DNA from: Zoogloea sp044344315
Lineage (GTDB): Bacteria; Pseudomonadota; Gammaproteobacteria; Burkholderiales; Rhodocyclaceae
DNA: 64,000 nt
NCBI RefSeq assembly: GCF_044344315.1
Contig: NZ_JBIJDC010000012.1
Location: 1-64,000, forward strand
Reading direction: 5' to 3'
This document shows positions 31,916 to 40,326 of the stretch, piece by piece. The translations under genes were made by a program, and so were the position numbers. How positions within the stretch are numbered: the first letter of the stretch is position 1; every line of letters begins with the position of its first letter. The notes beneath the pieces were generated by a model. It was given only the letters and a program-made list of their open reading frames with translations. It searched no databases and was not told where the DNA came from.

Positions 31916-34405
31916 ATGTCGTACTGGTTTCTGGTTTCCCTCCCTCCCCTGGTGGTAGCGCTCGCCTACGGGCGAGCGCCATTTTTTGCCTGGTATGGGG
32001 CAGGGCTTGCGTGGCTCGCGGCGTTGGCGTGGCTGGCTGGCTGGTCGGCGCCGGTGGCGGTCGTGGCGCTGGCTGCCCTGGCCGTGGCGGGGGGCGTGTT
32101 CGTGGTGCCGGGCATCCGGCGTAGCCTGGTGACGGCCCGTATCTTCAAGGCTTTCCGCAAGGCGCTCCCGTCCATGTCCCAGACCGAGAAGGACGCGTTG
32201 GAGGCCGGTACGGTGTGGTGGGAAGGGCAGCTCTTCAGCGGCAAGCCCGACTGGAATACCTTGCTGGCCTATCCGGCCCCGCGCCTCACGCCCGAGGAGC
32301 AGCGTTTCCTCGACGTGGAAACCAGTGAGCTGTGCCGCCTGACCCGGGACTGGGAATGCACCCAGGCCCAGGACATGCCCGAGGCCGTGTGGCGTTACAT
32401 CCGCGACAAAGGCTTCCTGGGCATGATCATTCCCACCGAATACGGTGGCAAGGGCTTCTCTGCCTATGCCCACTCCCAGGTGATTACCAAGCTGTCCACC
32501 CGTTCGTCGGCACCGGCCGTGACGGTGATGGTGCCCAACTCCCTCGGCCCGGCCGAGTTGCTGCTGCATTACGGCACCCCGGAGCAGAAGCAGCACTACC
32601 TGCCGCGTCTGGCCCGTGGTCAGGAGATCCCGGCTTTTGCCCTGACCAGTCCGTGGGCAGGTTCGGATGCGGCCTCGATCCCCGATGCTGGCGTGGTGTG
32701 CATGGGCGTGCATGGCGGGCGCGAGGTGCTGGGCATGCGGGTGAGTTTCGACAAGCGCTACATCACCCTGGCGCCGGTGTGCACCGTGTTCGGCTTGGCC
32801 TTCCGTCTGTATGACCCGCAGCACCTGCTGGGTGAGGTGGAGGATCTGGGTATCACCTGCGCCCTGGTGCCCCATGACCACCCGGGCGTGGACATCGGCC
32901 GCCGCCACTTCCCCCTCAACGCGGTGTGGATGAACGGGCCGATTCGCGGCAAGGATGTGTTCATGCCCCTGGACTTCATCATCGGCGGGCCGGCGATGGC
33001 GGGGCAGGGCTGGCGCATGCTCATGGAGTGCCTTGCGGCAGGCCGCTCCATCTCCCTGCCGGGCTCCAACACCGGCATGCAGAAGATGACCGCCCGGGCT
33101 GTGGGGGCCTATGCCCGGGTGCGTTACCAGTTCAAGACGGCGGTGGGCAAGTTCGAGGGGGTGGAGGAGGCGCTGACCCGCATCGGCGCCAACACCTGGC
33201 TCAGCGATGCCGCGCGGGTGATGACCGCCGGGGCCATCGACCTGGGCGAGAAGCCCTCGGTGGTGTCAGCCATCGTCAAGTTCCACGTCACCGAGCGGGC
33301 CCGCCAGACGGTGAACGACGGCATGGACGTGATCGGTGGCAAGGGCATCTGCCTCGGGCCCCAGAACTTCCTGGGCCGCGCCTATCAGCAGATACCGGTG
33401 GGCATCACCGTGGAAGGCGCCAACATCCTCACCCGCAGCCTGATCCTCTTCGGCCAGGGGGCGATCCGCTGCCATCCCTATGTGCTGAAGGAGATGGATG
33501 CTGCGCGCAGCGGCGACCTCAAGTCCTTTGACGAGGCTTTCTGGGGCCACGTGGGATATACCGTGTCCAATGCCGCCCGGGCCATGATGATGGGCCTCAC
33601 CGGCTCTCATTTCGTTGCCGTGCCCGACGCCGGTGGCAAGGGCGTGGCGCCGGAAACCCGCCGCTACTACCAGCAGCTCACCCGCTTCTCGGCGGCTTTT
33701 GCCTTCCTGGCGGACATCTCCATGGGCACCCTGGGCGGTGCGCTGAAGCGCAAGGAGAAGCTCTCGGCACGCCTCGGCGACATCCTGTCCCTGATGTATC
33801 TGGCCTCGGCCGCCCTCAAGCGCTACGAGGACGAAGGCCGCCAGGCCGCCGATGCCCCGCTGCTCCACTGGGTGATCTGGGATTGCATGTTCAAGGCCCA
33901 GAACGCCTTTGAAGGCGTGATTGCCAACTTCCCCAATCGCCTGTTTGCCACCCTGCTGCGTCGCATCGTGGTCTTCCCCCTCGGCCGGCCCTACTTCGTA
34001 CCTTCCGACCAGCTGGGGCATGAGGTGGCGACCCTGCTCATCAACCCCTCGGCTACCCGCGACCGCCTGACCTCGGACGTCTATCTGCCGACGGACGTGG
34101 AGGAGCCGGTCGGTGCCCTGGAGGCCGCCCTGCACGCCACCATCGAGGCCGAGCCGGTGGAGGCCAAGGTGCGCCGCGCCATCAAGAGCGGCCAGTTCAA
34201 GCCCGGCCTGTTGGTGGGCGGTGGTGTCGATGCCCTCTACGACATGGCCGTGGCCGCCGGCATCATCAGCCGTGACGAACACGCCCTCATGACCCGGCGT
34301 GGCGAGCTGCGCGACAAGGTTATCCGGGTGGATGACTTCCCCTACGATTTCGGCCTGCGCCAGGCCCTGGATGGACTGGCCGACGAACAGCGGAAAGCAG
34401 CATGA
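31916..34405 (+). CDS. fadE: Long-form acyl-CoA dehydrogenase (FadE type)
   Basis: An 829-residue membrane-associated acyl-CoA dehydrogenase that catalyses the first, FAD-dependent step of beta-oxidation. Two N-terminal hydrophobic helices (about residues 3-22 and 25-65) resemble those of E. coli FadE (814 aa). The dehydrogenase fold spans about 110-510 (IPTEYGGKGFSAYAHS; FALTSPWAGSDAASIPD; VIGGKGICLGPQNFLGRAYQ), followed by the C-terminal DUF1974 domain. AAAGGAG precedes the ATG. The stop overlaps the thiolase start as ATGA, so it is the first structural gene of a tightly coupled operon. Confidence 0.95.
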   Translation: MSYWFLVSLPPLVVALAYGRAPFFAWYGAGLAWLAALAWLAGWSAPVAVVALAALAVAGGVFVVPGIRRSLVTARIFKAFRKALPSMSQTEKDALEAGTVWWEGQLFSGKPDWNTLLAYPAPRLTPEEQRFLDVETSELCRLTRDWECTQAQDMPEAVWRYIRDKGFLGMIIPTEYGGKGFSAYAHSQVITKLSTRSSAPAVTVMVPNSLGPAELLLHYGTPEQKQHYLPRLARGQEIPAFALTSPWAGSDAASIPDAGVVCMGVHGGREVLGMRVSFDKRYITLAPVCTVFGLAFRLYDPQHLLGEVEDLGITCALVPHDHPGVDIGRRHFPLNAVWMNGPIRGKDVFMPLDFIIGGPAMAGQGWRMLMECLAAGRSISLPGSNTGMQKMTARAVGAYARVRYQFKTAVGKFEGVEEALTRIGANTWLSDAARVMTAGAIDLGEKPSVVSAIVKFHVTERARQTVNDGMDVIGGKGICLGPQNFLGRAYQQIPVGITVEGANILTRSLILFGQGAIRCHPYVLKEMDAARSGDLKSFDEAFWGHVGYTVSNAARAMMMGLTGSHFVAVPDAGGKGVAPETRRYYQQLTRFSAAFAFLADISMGTLGGALKRKEKLSARLGDILSLMYLASAALKRYEDEGRQAADAPLLHWVIWDCMFKAQNAFEGVIANFPNRLFATLLRRIVVFPLGRPYFVPSDQLGHEVATLLINPSATRDRLTSDVYLPTDVEEPVGALEAALHATIEAEPVEAKVRRAIKSGQFKPGLLVGGGVDALYDMAVAAGIISRDEHALMTRRGELRDKVIRVDDFPYDFGLRQALDGLADEQRKAA

Positions 34406-35691
34406 CCATGCCCGGCTCCATCTACATCATCGACGGCGCACGCACGCCCTTCCTCAAGGCGCGCAACGCCCCCGGGCCGTTTGCAGCCTCCGATCTGGCG
34501 ACTGCGGCGGGCAGTGCCCTGCTGTCGCGTCAGCGCTTTGCGCCGGACCAACTCGACGAGGTCATCCTCGGCTGCGCCAGCCCCTCGCCGGACGAGGTAA
34601 ACATCGGCCGGGTGGTGGCCCTGCGCATGGGCTGCGGCATCAAGGTGCCGGGCTGGACGGTGATGCGCAACTGCGCCTCGGGCATGCAGGCCCTGGATTC
34701 GGCCATGGCCAACATCCACAGCGGCCGCTCGCAGCTGGTGCTGGCGGGGGGCGTGGATGCCCTGTCCCGGGCGCCGCTGTTGTATTCCGACGCGATGGTG
34801 CGCTGGTTCGCCGGCTGGATGGGGGCGCGCAGCCTGGGACAGAAGCTGGCCATGGTGCAGAAATTCCGCCCGGGCTACCTGGCCCCGGTGATCGGCATCA
34901 TGAAGGGCCTGACCGACCCGGTCGTCGGCCTGCTGATGGGGCAGACCGCTGAGAACCTGGCCTGGAAGTACGGCATCAGCCGGGAGGACATGGACGCCTT
35001 CGCCGTCGAAAGTCACCGCCGCGTGGCCGCAGCCCAGGACGCCGGCCATTTTGCCGATGAGCTGGTGCCGCTGATTGAGCGCGACGGCACGGTGCACGCT
35101 GCCGATGACGGCCTGCGCCGGGACGCCTCAATGGCCGGCATGGCCAAGCTCAAGCCTTTCTTCGACAAGAAATACGGTCGGGTCACCCCGGCTAACAGCT
35201 CCCAGATCACCGACGGGGCCACTTGGCTGGTGCTGGCGTCGGCGGCGGCGGTGGAGCGCTTCGGCCTCGAACCCATGGGGCGCATCGTGGACAGCCAGTG
35301 GGCCGGCCTGGAGCCGGAGCAGATGGGGCTTGGCCCCGTGCATGCCACCACGCCCATCCTGCAGCGCCATGGCCTGGGCCTGGGGGATCTGGACCTCATC
35401 GAGATCAACGAAGCCTTTGCCGCCCAGGTCATCGGCTGCCTGCGTGCCTGGCAGGATGCGGACTACTGCCGCAGCCGCCTGGGCCTGCCGGGCGCGCTGG
35501 GTGAAATCGATTCGGCCCGCCTGAACGTGGACGGCGGGGCCGTGGCTCTCGGTCATCCGGTGGGGGCCAGCGGCGCGCGCATCGTGTTGCATCTGCTCAA
35601 GGCCCTGCGCCGCAGCGGCGGCAAGCGCGGCATCGCCACCATCTGCATCGGTGGCGGGCAGGGCGGGGCCATGCTGGTGGAGGCACTGTGA
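34402..35691 (+). CDS. fadI: Acetyl-CoA C-acyltransferase (thiolase, FadI-like)
   Basis: A 429-residue thiolase for the last step of beta-oxidation, cleaving 3-ketoacyl-CoA. Catalytic residues are in place: nucleophilic Cys in MRNCASGMQAL, the NEAFAAQ motif, His in LGHPVGASGARI, and the second Cys in TICIGGGQGGAM. At about 430 residues it matches the longer FadI class rather than FadA (about 390). The start overlaps the fadE stop by 4 nt, and its own stop touches the next start (TGATG), consistent with a translationally coupled FadE-FadI-FadJ unit. Confidence 0.93.
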   Translation: MTMPGSIYIIDGARTPFLKARNAPGPFAASDLATAAGSALLSRQRFAPDQLDEVILGCASPSPDEVNIGRVVALRMGCGIKVPGWTVMRNCASGMQALDSAMANIHSGRSQLVLAGGVDALSRAPLLYSDAMVRWFAGWMGARSLGQKLAMVQKFRPGYLAPVIGIMKGLTDPVVGLLMGQTAENLAWKYGISREDMDAFAVESHRRVAAAQDAGHFADELVPLIERDGTVHAADDGLRRDASMAGMAKLKPFFDKKYGRVTPANSSQITDGATWLVLASAAAVERFGLEPMGRIVDSQWAGLEPEQMGLGPVHATTPILQRHGLGLGDLDLIEINEAFAAQVIGCLRAWQDADYCRSRLGLPGALGEIDSARLNVDGGAVALGHPVGASGARIVLHLLKALRRSGGKRGIATICIGGGQGGAMLVEAL

Positions 35692-37625
35692 TGACATTCA
35701 AACACTGGACACTCGACCGGGACGCCGAAGGCATCGCCTGGGCCACCCTCGACGAGGCTGACGCCTCTGCCAACACCCTGGGCCTGGCCGTGATGGCGGA
35801 GCTGGCCGGCATCCTCGACCTGCTCGCCCAGCGCCCGCCCTCCGGCCTGGTGATCCGCTCCGGCAAGGCGGCCGGTTTCATCGCTGGCGCCAACATCGAG
35901 GAGTTCACCCGCATCGATTCTGCCGAGGCCGCCCGGGCCCTGGTGCAGCGGGGCTGGACCTTGTTCGAGCGCCTGGCCACGGTGGACTACCCCACGCTGG
36001 CCCTGATCCGCGGTCATTGCATGGGCGGTGGGCTGGAGCTCGCCCTGGCCTGCCGCTACCGCATCACGGTGGACGAGCCCGGCACACGCCTGGCCCTGCC
36101 CGAGGTGATGCTGGGCATCTACCCAGCCTGGGGGGGCATGCTGCGCCTGCCGCAATTGATCGGCCCGGCGGCAGCCCTCGACCTGATGCTGACCGGCAAG
36201 GGCGTGGATGCCGGCAAGGCCCGGCGGCTGGGCCTGGCCGACGACTGCGTTCCGCCCCGGGTCATGGACAACGCGGCGCGCATCATGCTGCTTTCCGGCC
36301 GTGCGCCGCGCCGCCTGCCGCTGCTGCAGCGCCTGCTCAACGGGCCCCTGCGCGGCATCGTGGCCGGCAAGGCGCGCAAGCAGGTGGCGCTCAAGGCCCG
36401 CCCGGAACACTACCCGGCCCCCTACGCGATTCTCGATGTGTGGGCCAACTACGCTGGCAACGCGTTGGCGGTGCCCGCCTCGTCTGCGTCCTCTTTGGAG
36501 TCCATCCTGCGGTCGCCGACGGCAAAGAACCTGATCCGGGTGTTCTTTCTGCAGGAGCGCCTGAAGGGCTTCGGCAAAGGTGCGGGCTTCAAGCCCCAGC
36601 GCGTCCACGTGATCGGTGCCGGCGTGATGGGGGGCGACATCGCCGCCGAGTGCGCCCTGCGCGGCATGATCGTGACCCTGCAGGATCAGTCCGTGGAGCG
36701 GATCGCGCCGGCCTTCGCCCGGGCGGCCAAGCGCTTCGAGCGCAAGTTCCGGGGCAAGCCGCGGGAGGCGCGCTTTGCCCTTGATCGGCTGATCCCCGAT
36801 CCGGCGGGCCATGGCGTGGCGCAGGCCGACGTGATCATCGAGGCGATCTTCGAGAACCTGGATGCCAAGCGCGCCCTGTTTGCCGATATCGAGCGGCGGG
36901 CCAGGCCGGATGCGCTGCTGGCGTCCAACACCTCCAGCCTGCGCATTGCCGACATTGCCAGCGTGCTGGCCGATCCGGGCCGGCTGGTGGGCATCCACTT
37001 TTTCAACCCGGTGGCGGTGATGCCCCTGGTGGAGGTGGTGCGCACCCCGGGCACCGTCGACCAGTCGGCGGCCCGCGCCGCGGCCTTCGTGCGCCGGCTC
37101 GACAAGCTGCCCCTGCCGGTGCAGGACGAGCCCGGCTTCCTGGTCAATGCGGTGCTTGGCCCCTATATGTACGAGGCCCTGCGCTGCGTGGATGAAGGCA
37201 TCGCCCCGGAGACTATCGACGCAGCCCTGACCGCCTTCGGCATGCCCATGGGGCCCATCGAGCTGGTGGATACGGTGGGGCTGGATATTGCCGTGGCCGC
37301 CGGCAAGGCCCTTGCGGGTGCCGATGCGGTGCTGCCCAGGGCCCTGGCGGACCGGGTTGCTGCCGGCCAACTGGGCAAGAAGACCGGGCAGGGCTTCTAT
37401 GCCTGGCCCGATGGCAAGGTGAGCAAGCCCGCTGCGGGTGCCGTGCCGGTTGGTCTGGCCACGCGCATCGTCGCGCCATTGCTGGCGGCCAGCCAGACCT
37501 GTGTTGACCGGGGCGTGGTGGCCGATGCTGATCTGGCGGATGCCGGAGTTATATTCGGGACTGGTTTTGCCCCCTTCACGGGTGGTCCCCTCAATTTTGT
37601 CCGTGGCCAGCAGGCCGCTGGCTAA
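35691..37625 (+). CDS. fadJ: Bifunctional enoyl-CoA hydratase/3-hydroxyacyl-CoA dehydrogenase (FadJ/FadB-like)
   Basis: A 644-residue multifunctional enzyme. N-terminal crotonase (about 1-200): oxyanion-hole motif FIAGANIEEF, GGGLELALAC and PEVMLGIYPAWGG keep both catalytic glutamates. The central linker (about 240-300) is followed by the NAD-binding 3-hydroxyacyl-CoA dehydrogenase domain (about 300-480; VIGAGVMGGDIA, SNTSSL, GIHFFNPV with the catalytic His) and a shortened C-terminal HCDH region ending in GTGFAPFTGGPL. Slightly shorter than E. coli FadB/FadJ (714-729). The ATG at 35691 shares its A with the thiolase stop; an in-frame GTG one codon earlier is less likely. Confidence 0.93.
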   Translation: MTFKHWTLDRDAEGIAWATLDEADASANTLGLAVMAELAGILDLLAQRPPSGLVIRSGKAAGFIAGANIEEFTRIDSAEAARALVQRGWTLFERLATVDYPTLALIRGHCMGGGLELALACRYRITVDEPGTRLALPEVMLGIYPAWGGMLRLPQLIGPAAALDLMLTGKGVDAGKARRLGLADDCVPPRVMDNAARIMLLSGRAPRRLPLLQRLLNGPLRGIVAGKARKQVALKARPEHYPAPYAILDVWANYAGNALAVPASSASSLESILRSPTAKNLIRVFFLQERLKGFGKGAGFKPQRVHVIGAGVMGGDIAAECALRGMIVTLQDQSVERIAPAFARAAKRFERKFRGKPREARFALDRLIPDPAGHGVAQADVIIEAIFENLDAKRALFADIERRARPDALLASNTSSLRIADIASVLADPGRLVGIHFFNPVAVMPLVEVVRTPGTVDQSAARAAAFVRRLDKLPLPVQDEPGFLVNAVLGPYMYEALRCVDEGIAPETIDAALTAFGMPMGPIELVDTVGLDIAVAAGKALAGADAVLPRALADRVAAGQLGKKTGQGFYAWPDGKVSKPAAGAVPVGLATRIVAPLLAASQTCVDRGVVADADLADAGVIFGTGFAPFTGGPLNFVRGQQAAG

Positions 37626-37645
37626 GACTGCTCCAGGAGTACTTC

Positions 37646-38053
37646 ATGTCCGACGCACCCGTTCAGCTGCCCGCCGACAAACTTCCCGTCCTGCGCGTCA
37701 TGCCCATGCCCCGGGATCTCAACCCCGCCGGCGATGTGTTTGGCGGCTGGATCATGTCCCAGGTGGACATCGCCGGCGCCGTGCCTGCCCGCCAGCGGGC
37801 CCGCGGCCGGGTGGCCACCATCTCGGTGAATTCCTTTGTCTTCAAGCAGCCGGTGTCGGTGGGTGACATCGTCAGTTTCTATGTAGACATCGTGAGAGTG
37901 GGGAAGAGCTCAATCACCGTGGATGTGGAGGTGTACGCCGAGCGCAATCCGGAAGATCCGGTGGTGGTCAAGGTGACCGAGGCGAAGCTGACCTATGTGG
38001 CGGTCAGTGCCAGCGGGGTCAAGCGTGAGATCCCCCCGGAGAGTGCTGCATAA
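37646..38053 (+). CDS. Acyl-CoA thioesterase (YciA-like hotdog)
   Basis: A 135-residue single hotdog domain of the YciA/cytosolic acyl-CoA thioesterase group. Family motifs: NPAGDVFGGWIMSQVDIAG (catalytic Asp region, residues about 26-44), RVATISVNSFVFKQPVSVGD and a VKVTEAKLTYVAV strand. Hydrolyses acyl-CoA to free acid and CoA, which relieves CoA sequestration during fatty-acid use. AGGAG stands 7 nt before the ATG; 20-nt gap after fadJ, so it belongs to the same operon. Chain-length preference cannot be read from sequence. Confidence 0.9.
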   Translation: MSDAPVQLPADKLPVLRVMPMPRDLNPAGDVFGGWIMSQVDIAGAVPARQRARGRVATISVNSFVFKQPVSVGDIVSFYVDIVRVGKSSITVDVEVYAERNPEDPVVVKVTEAKLTYVAVSASGVKREIPPESAA

Positions 38054-38171
38054 AAACGACAGTTTGAAACGATTGCTGCAAAGCCACAGGCTTTTGCGGT
38101 TCTAGAATCGCCGGGGGGTCGGGCAACCCGCGGCTTGTCGATAAAACGCCCATCTGTGAGGAGACGCACCC

Positions 38172-39452
38172 ATGAAAATGAAAATGATCGCCCGATTGAT
38201 CCCGATGCTGACTCTCGGAATGGCCGCGGGGCAGGCTTCTGCGGCGGGTTTCCAGCTGCTTGAGCAGAACGCCAGCGGCATCGGCAATTCCTACGCCGGT
38301 TCGGCGGCCGTGGCCGAGAACGCCAGCACCATCTACTTCAATCCGGCCGGCATGACCCAGCTGCAGGCCCGGGAGGCCTCCGTAGGTATCTCCCTGGTGC
38401 GTCCCACCTTCAAGTTCAGCAACCAGGGTTCCAGCACCGGCGTGCTCGGCGGCAGTGGTACCGGCAATGATGCGGGGAGCTGGGCTTTCATCCCCAATGG
38501 TTACCTGTCCTGGGGCCTGACCAAGGATGTTTACGTGGGCGTGGGCTTCGGTGCACCGTTCGGCCTGGTTACCGAGTACGACAATCCCTGGCTGGGCGGT
38601 GCCCAGGCCATCAAGTTCGACATCAAGACCTACAACATCAATCCGAGCGTTGCCTGGCGAATCAATGACAAGGTTTCCGTGGGGGCTGGCCTGAACTACC
38701 AGCGAATGGAAGCCGAGTATGTGCGCCTGGCGACGGTGACTTCCGCCGCCTTGTCGGCCACCCGGGCCACTCTGGATGCCGGCGACAACAGCTGGGGCTG
38801 GAACGTGGGGGCCCTGTTCACCCTCAGCCCGAGCACCAAGGTGGGGGTGTCCTACCGTTCCAAGATCAAGCATGAGCTCGAAGGCAGTCTGGCCGTCAGC
38901 GGCCCTGCCGCAGGCGCTTCGGCTGCCCTGACCACGGGCAGCGCCAAGGCCAGCGTGGATCTGCCCGACACCTTCATCCTGTCGGTTGTCCAGAATCTCA
39001 ACGACAAGTGGGAGATGCTTGGCGACATCTCCTGGACGGGCTGGAGCAGCATTCCCAGGGTGGATATCGTGCGTACCTCGGGTGCTCTCAACGGCGCCAC
39101 CGTGCAGACCCTCGACACCCACTTCCGCGACACCTGGCGTTACGCCTTGGGGGCCAACTATCGCCTGAGCGACATGGTCAAGCTCAAGTTCGGTGTGGCC
39201 TACGACCAGACCCCGGTGCCCGATGCCCAGCACCGCCTGGTATCCCTGCCAGACAACAACCGCACCTGGTTCTCCACCGGGGCCCAGATCCGGATGAACA
39301 AGGGTTCGGTGCTGGACCTGGGGCTCGCGTATCTGAACGTGCCCGAGTCCAAGGTGGATAACAACCAGACTACCCTTGGGCGTGGCCGGGTGACCGGCGC
39401 CTACGACGCCCGGGTGTGGATCATGGGTGCCCAGTACTCGATGGCCTTCTGA
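38172..39452 (+). CDS. fadL: FadL-family outer membrane fatty-acid transporter
   Basis: A 426-residue beta-barrel for uptake of long-chain fatty acids or similar hydrophobic compounds. Signal peptide (about residues 1-24, ending ASA), then the hatch start AGFQLLEQNASGIGNSYAGSA, the NPAGMTQL motif, alternating barrel strands, and a C-terminal Phe (QYSMAF), the usual outer-membrane assembly signal. GAGGAG precedes the ATG. The 118-bp gap after the thioesterase gene could hold its own promoter; a short GTTTGAAAC palindrome lies at 38062-38070. Context makes fatty-acid import the likely job. Confidence 0.93.
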   Translation: MKMKMIARLIPMLTLGMAAGQASAAGFQLLEQNASGIGNSYAGSAAVAENASTIYFNPAGMTQLQAREASVGISLVRPTFKFSNQGSSTGVLGGSGTGNDAGSWAFIPNGYLSWGLTKDVYVGVGFGAPFGLVTEYDNPWLGGAQAIKFDIKTYNINPSVAWRINDKVSVGAGLNYQRMEAEYVRLATVTSAALSATRATLDAGDNSWGWNVGALFTLSPSTKVGVSYRSKIKHELEGSLAVSGPAAGASAALTTGSAKASVDLPDTFILSVVQNLNDKWEMLGDISWTGWSSIPRVDIVRTSGALNGATVQTLDTHFRDTWRYALGANYRLSDMVKLKFGVAYDQTPVPDAQHRLVSLPDNNRTWFSTGAQIRMNKGSVLDLGLAYLNVPESKVDNNQTTLGRGRVTGAYDARVWIMGAQYSMAF

Positions 39453-39510
39453 TCCCTTCAACCCCGCCGGGGGCGCCTGTGGCGGCCCTGGCCACTTTCC
39501 GGTTCTGCCC

Positions 39511-40191
39511 ATGGTTCGCCCAGATAATCCCCTTCCCGACGCCAAGACACGCATCCTCGATGCGGCCGAACGCCTGTTCATGGAGAACGGCTATGCGGCC
39601 ACATCGGTGCGCATGATCACCGGCGCTGCCGGGGTGCCGGTGGCGTTGGTCAGCTACCATTTCGGTTCCAAGCAGGGGTTGATGGAGGCTGTTTACGAGC
39701 GCGCCCTGGGCAGTCGCGGCGGCAGCCGGGTGAGCTACCTGGACAGACTGGAGGCGGACGCCAGCGGGCAGCCCATCGCCGTTGACGTGCTGGTGGATGC
39801 CTTCCTGTCCTCGGCCCTGCGCCTGACCCGCAAGGACAGCATTCCCGGCGAGGTCTTCAAGCAACTCATCGGCCGCGCCTTCTATGAGCCCGGACCGGGC
39901 ACCGAGGCCTTCTTCCCGGCGGAATACCGGGAGGCCGTGGATCGCTATCGCCAGGCCTTCATGCGGGCTCTGCCCCACCTCAGCCAGGACGATGTGGTGT
40001 GGCGCATGTATTTCTTCGTCGGCATCGTGGCCTACGCCATGGCCGGAAAGGACGTGATGCGGATGACCGATACCTATACCCTCGCCGATGCGGGCGAGCC
40101 CGAAGCCATCATGGCGCGCCTGCGCCCTTTTGTCGTGGCGGGCTTCCAGGCGCCGGCCGGGGCGCTTTCCGCGGGGCTGACAACGCCCTGA
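39511..40191 (+). CDS. TetR-family regulator, second copy beside beta-oxidation genes
   Basis: A 226-residue TetR repressor with the HTH at about residues 10-60 (AKTRILDAAERLFMENGYA; VALVSYHFGSKQGLMEAV) and a C-terminal domain like that of the regulator at 31173 (RRALPHLSQDDVVWRMYFFVGIVAYAMAG-type region). The two share the RILDAAERLFME phrase and overall plan, so they are paralogues. ATG at 39511 is chosen as the HTH then starts at the usual distance; no Shine-Dalgarno is evident. It lies 58 bp after fadL and 135 bp before fadN, whose promoter region contains the palindrome at 40233-40252, the likely operator. Confidence 0.85.
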   Translation: MVRPDNPLPDAKTRILDAAERLFMENGYAATSVRMITGAAGVPVALVSYHFGSKQGLMEAVYERALGSRGGSRVSYLDRLEADASGQPIAVDVLVDAFLSSALRLTRKDSIPGEVFKQLIGRAFYEPGPGTEAFFPAEYREAVDRYRQAFMRALPHLSQDDVVWRMYFFVGIVAYAMAGKDVMRMTDTYTLADAGEPEAIMARLRPFVVAGFQAPAGALSAGLTTP

Positions 40192-40204
40192 TTTTTCAAG
40201 CTTG

Positions 40205-40234
40205 TTGTATCCATGGGCAGCATTGCGCTAAGAT
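40205..40234 (+). promoter_or_regulatory. Candidate promoter of the fadN-fadA operon
   Basis: TTGTAT (40205-40210), 18-nt spacer, TAAGAT (40229-40234). Weak match, proposed mainly because the palindrome at 40233-40252 overlaps its -10 end and the fadN start is about 90 bp downstream. Confidence 0.35.
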
Positions 40235-40252
40235 TTGAACAGTTGTTCAAAT
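40233..40252. promoter_or_regulatory. Perfect palindrome upstream of fadN, TetR operator candidate
   Basis: ATTTGAACA (40233-40241), GT, TGTTCAAAT (40244-40252): 9-bp arms without mismatch around a 2-bp centre. It sits between the second TetR gene and fadN, where an operator would be expected. Its half-site differs from that of the palindrome at 31087-31112, suggesting that the two TetR paralogues read different sites. Confidence 0.65.
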
Positions 40253-40326
40253 ATGGCCGCAGCAAGCCCGTGGCCCGTAGTCAATAACAAGGGCCCGCTC
40301 GCCGGGCCGAGTCAAAGGAGGCACAT

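Noticed and set aside
38054..38171. Promoter and operator for fadL
   Set aside because: A GTTTGAAAC palindrome and TAGAAT-like hexamer exist but no properly spaced -35/-10 pair, so no separate feature is claimed.
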